Source: Arachis hypogaea (taxonomy: Eukaryota > Streptophyta > Magnoliopsida > Fabales > Fabaceae). Taken from it: DNA of 64,000 nt. The notes under the pieces were generated by a model. That model was not told where the DNA came from, made no database searches, and worked only from the letters and a program-made list of their open reading frames with translations. Position numbers and translations under genes: made by a program. Positions 57,787 through 64,000 of the stretch are shown here, in pieces. The stretch covers positions 186,001 through 250,000 of the forward strand of contig NW_027255456.1 in NCBI RefSeq assembly GCF_003086295.3. The letters are read 5' to 3'. Position 1 is the stretch's first letter. The number at the start of each line of letters is the position of its first letter.

Positions 57787-60700
57787 TAGAAAACCCAAAA
57801 AATCCATAAAAACCGCAGAAAATCTTAAAAAACCCTAATAATCCTAAAAACCCAAGAAAATCCTAAAAAATCATAGAAAACCCTAAAAAATCATAGAAAA
57901 CCCTAAAAAACCCTAGAAACCCTAAAAGACTTAAAAAATCCCTAAAAACCCTAAAAAACCATAGAAAACGGAAAAATCCTAAAAACCCCAAGAGAATCCT
58001 AAAAAACCCTAAAAATCCTAAAAAACCCTAGAAAACCTAGAAAACCCAAAAACCCCTAAAAACCTTAGAAAACCTTAAAAAATCCTAAAACACCCTAAAA
58101 ACCTTAGAAAATACTAAAAATCCCTAAAATACCGTAAAAATCCAAGAAAACCCTAAAAACCCTACAAAACCTTAGAAAACCCTAAAAAATCCGAAAAATC
58201 CAAAAAAACACTAAAAACCCTACAAAACCCTAGAAAACACTAAAAAATCCTAAAAAACCCTAGAAAATCCTAAAACACCCTAGAAAACTCTAAAAAACAC
58301 TAAAAAATATCCTAAAAATCCTAAAAACCCTAGAAAATCCTAGAAAACCCTAAAAACCCCTAAAAAATTTAAAAACCCTAAAAATCCTAAAAAATACCTA
58401 AAAAACCTTAAAAAACCTAGAAAACCACAAAAAATCCTAAAAACCCAAAAAAACCATAGAAAATTCAAAAAAACCCTAAAACTTCTAGAGAATCCTAAAA
58501 AACCATAAATACCTTAAAAATGTTAGAAAACCCTAAAAAACCCTAAAAAACCTAAAAAATTCCTAAAAACCCTAGAAAACCCTAAAAACTCCTAAAAATC
58601 CTAGAAAATCCTAAAAAACCCTAAAAAACCTAGAAAACCCTAAAAAGTCTAGAAAATCCTAAAAACCCTAAAAAACCATAAAAAAACCTAGAAAACTCTA
58701 AAAAATCCTAAAAAACAAAAAAAATCCTAAAAACCCTAGAAAACCCAAAAAAATCCTAAAAATCCTAGAAAATCCTAAAACCCCTTAACCTTAGAAAACC
58801 CAAAAAAAACCTTGGAAAACCTAAATAACCCCAAAATCCCAAAAAAATCCTCGAAAACCCTAAAAACCCTAGAAAACCATAAAAAATCCTAGAAACCTTA
58901 GAAAACCCTAAAAACCCTAGAAAAACCTAAAAACTCCCAAAACCCTAAAAACCCTCGAAAACCCTAAAAAACTCTAAAAAATCCTAAAATTTCCAAAAAC
59001 CCTAAAAACCCTTAAAAACCTAGAAAACCCTAAAAACCCTAAAAAACCTAAACAACCCTAAAAGCTACAAAAAAACCCAAAAAATCCATAAAAACCTAGA
59101 AAACCCTAAAACCCCTAGAAAACCTTAAAAACCCTAGAAAACCCTAAAAACCCTTGCAAACCTTAAAAAACCCGAAAAATCATTGAAAACCTTAAAAACC
59201 CTAAAAATCCTAGAAAATCCTAAAAAACCCTAAAAAATCCTAAAACACCCTAAATAACATAGAAAACCCTAGAAATCCCTAAAATACCGTAAAAACCCTA
59301 GAAAACTTTAAAAACCCCTAAAACTCCTAGAAAACACTAAAAAACCCAAAAAATCCTAGAAAAACCTAAAAAAACCTAGAAAACCCAAAAAAAAACCCAA
59401 AAACCCTAGAAACCCTAAAAACCATAAAAAATCTAAAAATCCTAGAAAACCCAAAAAACCCCTAAAAATATAAAAACTCTAAAAAACCCTAAAAAGGAAT
59501 AGAAAATCCAAAAAAACCTACATAAGAAAAGAAAACTCTAAAAAACTGAAAAATCCCTAGACAATCTGAAAAAACCTTGAACACCCTAAAAAAACCTAGA
59601 AATCATAAAGGACCCCAAAAAATCCTAGAAAATCCAATAAATCCCTAAAACCCCTAGAGAATCCTAAAAAACCATAAAAAAAAACTAAAAATCCCTAGAG
59701 AATCCTAGAAAACCCTAGAAAATCATAGAAAACCCTAAAAAATCATAGAAAACCTTAAAAAACCCCAAAAACACTACAAAACCCTAAAAACCTTAAAAAT
59801 CCTAAAAAATACTAGAAAACCATAAAAAATAAGACAAAACCCTAAAAGACATAAAAAATCCTTAAAATCCCTTAAAAACCATAGAAAACGGAAAAAACCT
59901 AAAAACCCCAAGAGAATCCTAAAAAACCCTAAAAATCCTAAAAAACCCTAGAAAACCTAGAAAACCCAAAAATTCCTAAAAACCTTAGAAAACCTTAAAA
60001 AATCCTAAAACACCCTAAAAACCTTAGAAAATACTAAAAATCCCTAAAATACCATAAAAACCCTAGAAACCCTTAAAAACCCCCCTAAAAACGCTAGAAA
60101 TCCCTAAAAAATCCTATAAATCCAAGAAAACCCTAAAAACCCCACAAAACCCTAGAAAACCCTAAAAAATCCTAAAAATCCAAAAAACCCTAAAAACCCT
60201 ACAAAACCCTAGAAAACACTAAAAAATCCTAAAAAATCCTAGAAAACCCTAAAACACCCTAGAAAACTCTAAAAACTATAAAAAATATCCTAAAAACCCT
60301 AAAAATCCTAAAAACCCTAGGAAATCCTAGAAAACCCTAAAAACTGTAAAAACCCTAAAAACCCCTAGAAAAATTTAAAAACCCTAAAAATCCTAGAAAA
60401 TACCTAAAAAACCTTAAAAAACCTAGAAAACCACAAAAAAATCCTAAAAACACAAAAAAACCATAGAAAATTCAAAAAAACCCTAAAACTTCAAGAGAAT
60501 AAAAAAAAACCTTAAATACCTTAAAAATGTTATAAAACCCTAAAAAACCCTAAAAAACCCTAAAAACCCTAGAAAATCCTAAAAACTCCTAAAAATCCTA
60601 GAAAATCCTAAAAAACCCTAAAAATCCTAGAAAACCCTAAAAAGTTTGGAAAACCCTAAAAACCCTAAAAAACCATAAAAAACCTAGAAAACGCTAAAAA

Positions 60701-61913
60701 ATCCTAAAAAACAAAAAAAAAACTCTAAAAACCCTAGAAATCCCAAAAAAAATCCTAAAAAATCCTAAAACCCCTTAACCTTAGAAAACCCAAAAAAACC
60801 TTGGAAAACCTAAATAACCCCAAAATCCCAAAAAACCCTCGAAAACCCTAAAAACCATAAAAAGTCCTAGAAGCCTTAGAAAACCCTAAAAGCCCTAGAA
60901 AAACCTAAAAACCCCCAAAACCCTAAAAACCCTCGAAAACCCTAAAAAACTCTAGAAAATCCTAAAATTTCCAAAAACCCTAAAAAATCCCAAAAACCCT
61001 TAAAAACCCTAGAAAACCCTAAAAACCCTAAAAAACCTAAATAACCCTAAAAACTACAGAAAACCCAAAAAACCCATAAAAACCTAGAAAACCCTAAAAC
61101 CCCTAGAAAACCTTAAAAACCCTAGAAAACCCTAAAAACCCTTGCAAACCTTAAAAAACCCGAAAAATCATAGAAAACCTTAAAAAATCCTAAAAATCCT
61201 AGAAAATCCTAAAAAACCCTAAAAGCCCTAGAAAATCTTAAAACACCCTAAATAACATAGAAAACCCTAGAAATCCCTAAAAATCCTAGAAAACCCTAAA
61301 AACCCAAAAACCCTAGAAAATCTTAAAAACCATAAAAAATCTAAAAATCCTAGAAAACCCAAAAAACCCCTAAAAATATAAAAACTCTAAAAAACCCTAA
61401 AAAGGAATAGAAAATCCAAAAAAAACCTACATAAGAAAATAAAACCCTAAAAAACTGAAAAATCCCTAGACAATCCAAAAAAACCTTGAACACCCTAAAA
61501 AACCCTAGAAATCATAAAGGACCCCGAAAAATCCTAGAAAACCCAATAAATCCCTAAAACCCCTAGAGAATCCTAAAAAACCATAAAAAAAACTAAAAAT
61601 TCCTAGAAAACCGTAAAAAATCCTAGAAAATCCTAAAAACCCTAGAAAACCATAAAACCCTAAAAACTCTAGAAAACCCTAAAAAGTCATAAGAACCATA
61701 AAAAACCATAGAAAAACCTAAAAAATGCTGAAAACCCAAAAAACCCATGAAAACCCTAGGAAACCCTAAAAGATACTAAAAATCCTATAAAACCCTAAAA
61801 ATCCTAGAAAACCAGAGAAAACTTTAAAAACTCTAGAAAACCATATAAATGCTAAAAGGCTCTAGAAAACCCTAAAAACCCTAAGACCCCAAGAAACCCT
61901 AAAAAACCTAAAA
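57787..61913 (+). repeat. Telomere-like array, C block 19 (two units head to tail)
   Basis: R at 58783 and 60773, Q near 59240 and 61245, P near 59560 and 61465. Two ~1.95 kb units follow each other in the same orientation with no G arm between them; the joint is near 59700 (aaaatcatagaaaacc). Confidence 0.92.
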
Positions 61914-62629
61914 TTTTCTAGGATTTTCTATGGATTTTAGGGTTTTAGGGTTTTCAGGGGCTTTTTAGGGTCTTTATTGTTTTCTCGAGTTTTTAGGGTT
62001 TTCTAGGGTTTTTAGGGTTTTTAGGATTTTTTAGGGTTTTTACTGTTGTTTAGGATTTTCTAGAATTTTCTAGGTTTTTTTGGGGGTTTTAGGGTTTTTA
62101 TGGATTTTTAGGGTTTTTAGGGTTTTAAGGGTTTTTACGATTTTCAAGTGTTTTTTAGGGTTTTTTATGATTTTTAGGGTTTTTTTTGAGTTTTCTAGGA
62201 TTTTTAAGGTTTTTTAGGGTTTTTAGGATTTTTTTTAGGGATTTTTAGATTTTCTCAGATTTCTAGGGTTTTTTAGGGTGTTGTAGGGTTTTTAGGGTAT
62301 TTTTAAGGTTTTTGAGGATTTTTTTTACAGTTTTATAGGGATTTTATAGTTTGTTAAGATTTTCTTGGGTTTTTAGGAATTTTTGGGTTTTCTAGAGTTT
62401 TTATAATTTTTAGCTTTTTCTAGGGTTTTCTATGATTTTTTATGGTTTTCTAGGATTTCTTATGGTTTTTAGGTTTTTTAAGGGTTTTTACTATTTTTTA
62501 GTGTTTTCCATGGTTTTTTTTAGGGTTTTTTAGGGTTTTCTATGATTTTTAGGGTGTTTTAAGGGTGATTTTCTAGGATTTTTTAGGATTCTCAAGGGTT
62601 TTAAGGTTTTTTAGGGTTTTTAGGGTTCT
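61914..62629 (-). repeat. Telomere-like array, G block 19
   Basis: Full copy of the G block 8 arm, from aaaattttctaggatttt to ggttctagaaaaccc. Confidence 0.92.
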
Positions 62630-64000
62630 AGAAAACCCAAAAAATCCATAAAAACCGCGGAAAACCTTAAAAAACCCTAATAATCCTAAAAAATCCTAAA
62701 AAACTCTAAAAACCTTAGAAAATCCTAAAAAATCATAGAAAATCCTAAAAAATCATAGAAAACCTTAAAAAACCCTAAAAACCTTAAAAACCCTAAAAAC
62801 CCCTAGAAAACCATAAAAAATAAGAGAAAACCCTAAAAGACTTAAAAAATCCTTAAAAACTCTAAAAAACCATAGAAAACGGAAAAAACCTAAAAACCCC
62901 AAGAGAATCCTAAAAAACCCTAGAAAACCTAAAAAACCCAAAAATCCCTAAAAACCCTAGAAAACCCTAAAACACCCTAGAAAACTCTAAAAAACCCTAA
63001 AAAATATCCTAAAAAATCCTAAAAACCCTAGGAAATCCTACAAAACCCTAAAAACTGTAAAAACCCTAAAGCCCCTAAAAAAATTTAAAAACCCTAAAAA
63101 TCCTAGAAAATACCTAAAAAACCTTAAAAAACCTAGAAAACCACAAAAAATCCTAAAAATCCAAAAAAACCATAGAAAATTCAAAAAAACCCTAAAAATT
63201 CTAGAGAATCCTAAAAAAACCTTAAATACCATAAAAATGTTAGAAAACCCTAAAAAACCTAAAAAACACTAAAAACCCTAGAAAACCCTTAAAATTCCTA
63301 AAAATCCTAGAAAATCCTAAAAAACCCTATAAACCCTAGAAAACCCTAAAAAGTCTAGAAAACCCTAAAAACCCTAAAAAACCGTAAAAAAAACCTAGAA
63401 AACTCTAAAAAATCCTAAAAAACAAACAAACCCTAAAAACCCTAGAAAACCCAAACAAAAAATCCTAAAAATCCTACAAAACCCTAGAAAACACTAAAAA
63501 ATCCTAAAAAAACCCTAGAAAACCTTAAAACACCCTAGAAAACTCTAAAAAACCCTAAAAATATCCTAAAAACCTTAAAAAATCATAAAAACCCTAGAAA
63601 ATCCTAGAAAACCCTAAAAACTGTAAAAACCCTAAAAACCCCTAAAAAAATTTAAAAACCCTAAAAATCCTAGAAAATACCTAAAAAAACCTTAAAAAAC
63701 CTAGAAAACCACAAAAAAATCCTAAAAACCCAAAAAAATCATAGAAAATTCAAAAAAACCCTAAAACTTCTAAAGAATCCTAAAAAACGTTAAATACCTT
63801 TAAAATGTTAGAAAACCCTAAAAAACCTAAAAAAACCCTAAAACCCTAGAAAACCCTAAAAATTCCTAAAAATCCTAGAAAATCCTAAAAAAACCTAAAA
63901 ACCCTAGAAAACCCTAAAAAGTCTAGAAAACCCTAAAAAGCCTAAAAAATCATAAAAAAACCTAGAAAACTCTAAAAAATCCTAAAAAACAAAAAAACAC
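62630..64000 (+). repeat. Telomere-like array, C block 20, running off the window
   Basis: It repeats itself at ~590 bp (aaaatttaaaaaccctaaaa at about 63080 and 63647; cctaaaaagtctagaaaacc at about 63347 and 63914). A phenylalanine-rich minus frame at 63038-63232 is a repeat shadow. Confidence 0.9.

Overview
This window looks like repetitive heterochromatin from a plant nuclear chromosome, most likely a legume and probably peanut or a relative (Arachis). The assignment rests on retrotransposon LTRs at 23750-26270 that resemble Arachis Ty3/gypsy LTRs I remember; no search was run. I see no host protein-coding gene and no tRNA, rRNA or CRISPR. Nearly all longer reading frames are by-products of low-complexity repeats.

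About 54.6 kb of the 64 kb is a degenerate telomere-like array. Its short unit is not an exact CCCTAAA 7-mer but a family of roughly 9-10 bp words (ccctaaaaa, ccctagaaaa, tcctaaaaaa) or their complements. The array changes strand about 37 times: blocks with the C-rich strand on + (called C blocks) alternate with blocks with the G-rich strand on + (called G blocks). The blocks are 0.08-4.6 kb long. Four diagnostic words show a longer order. Marker P (ccttgaacaccctaaaaaa) and marker Q (accctaaataacatagaaaa) occur about 310 bp apart in C blocks and, as reverse complements in reversed order, in G blocks, so both orientations carry copies of the same long ancestral monomer. Marker R (ccttaaccttagaaaaccc) and marker S (gaataaaccatagagaagcc) tag further parts. 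In the right half, near-identical units recur every ~2.0-2.4 kb (43.2-51.3 kb and 55.6-61.9 kb), i.e. a higher-order array of partly palindromic units.

Layout: 1-625 is non-array flank. 626-23749 is older, more degenerate array. 23750-31154 is a retrotransposon complex: a truncated LTR (23750-24410) joined to an Athila-like Ty3/gypsy element with a full 5' LTR (24421-26270), a tRNA-Asp-type primer site, a broken gag, a protease reading frame whose C-terminus resembles an integrase tail, no reverse transcriptase, RNase H or integrase core, and a truncated 3' LTR (30481-31154). 31155-51318 is array, interrupted at 40484-40875 by a decayed minus-strand Ty3/gypsy pol fragment. 51319-52318 is a gap of exactly 1000 N. 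52319-64000 is array.

The retroelement parts once worked together (LTR promoter, gag capsid, protease), but this copy is broken. Because it never encoded its own polymerase here, it would have needed enzymes from a related autonomous element.
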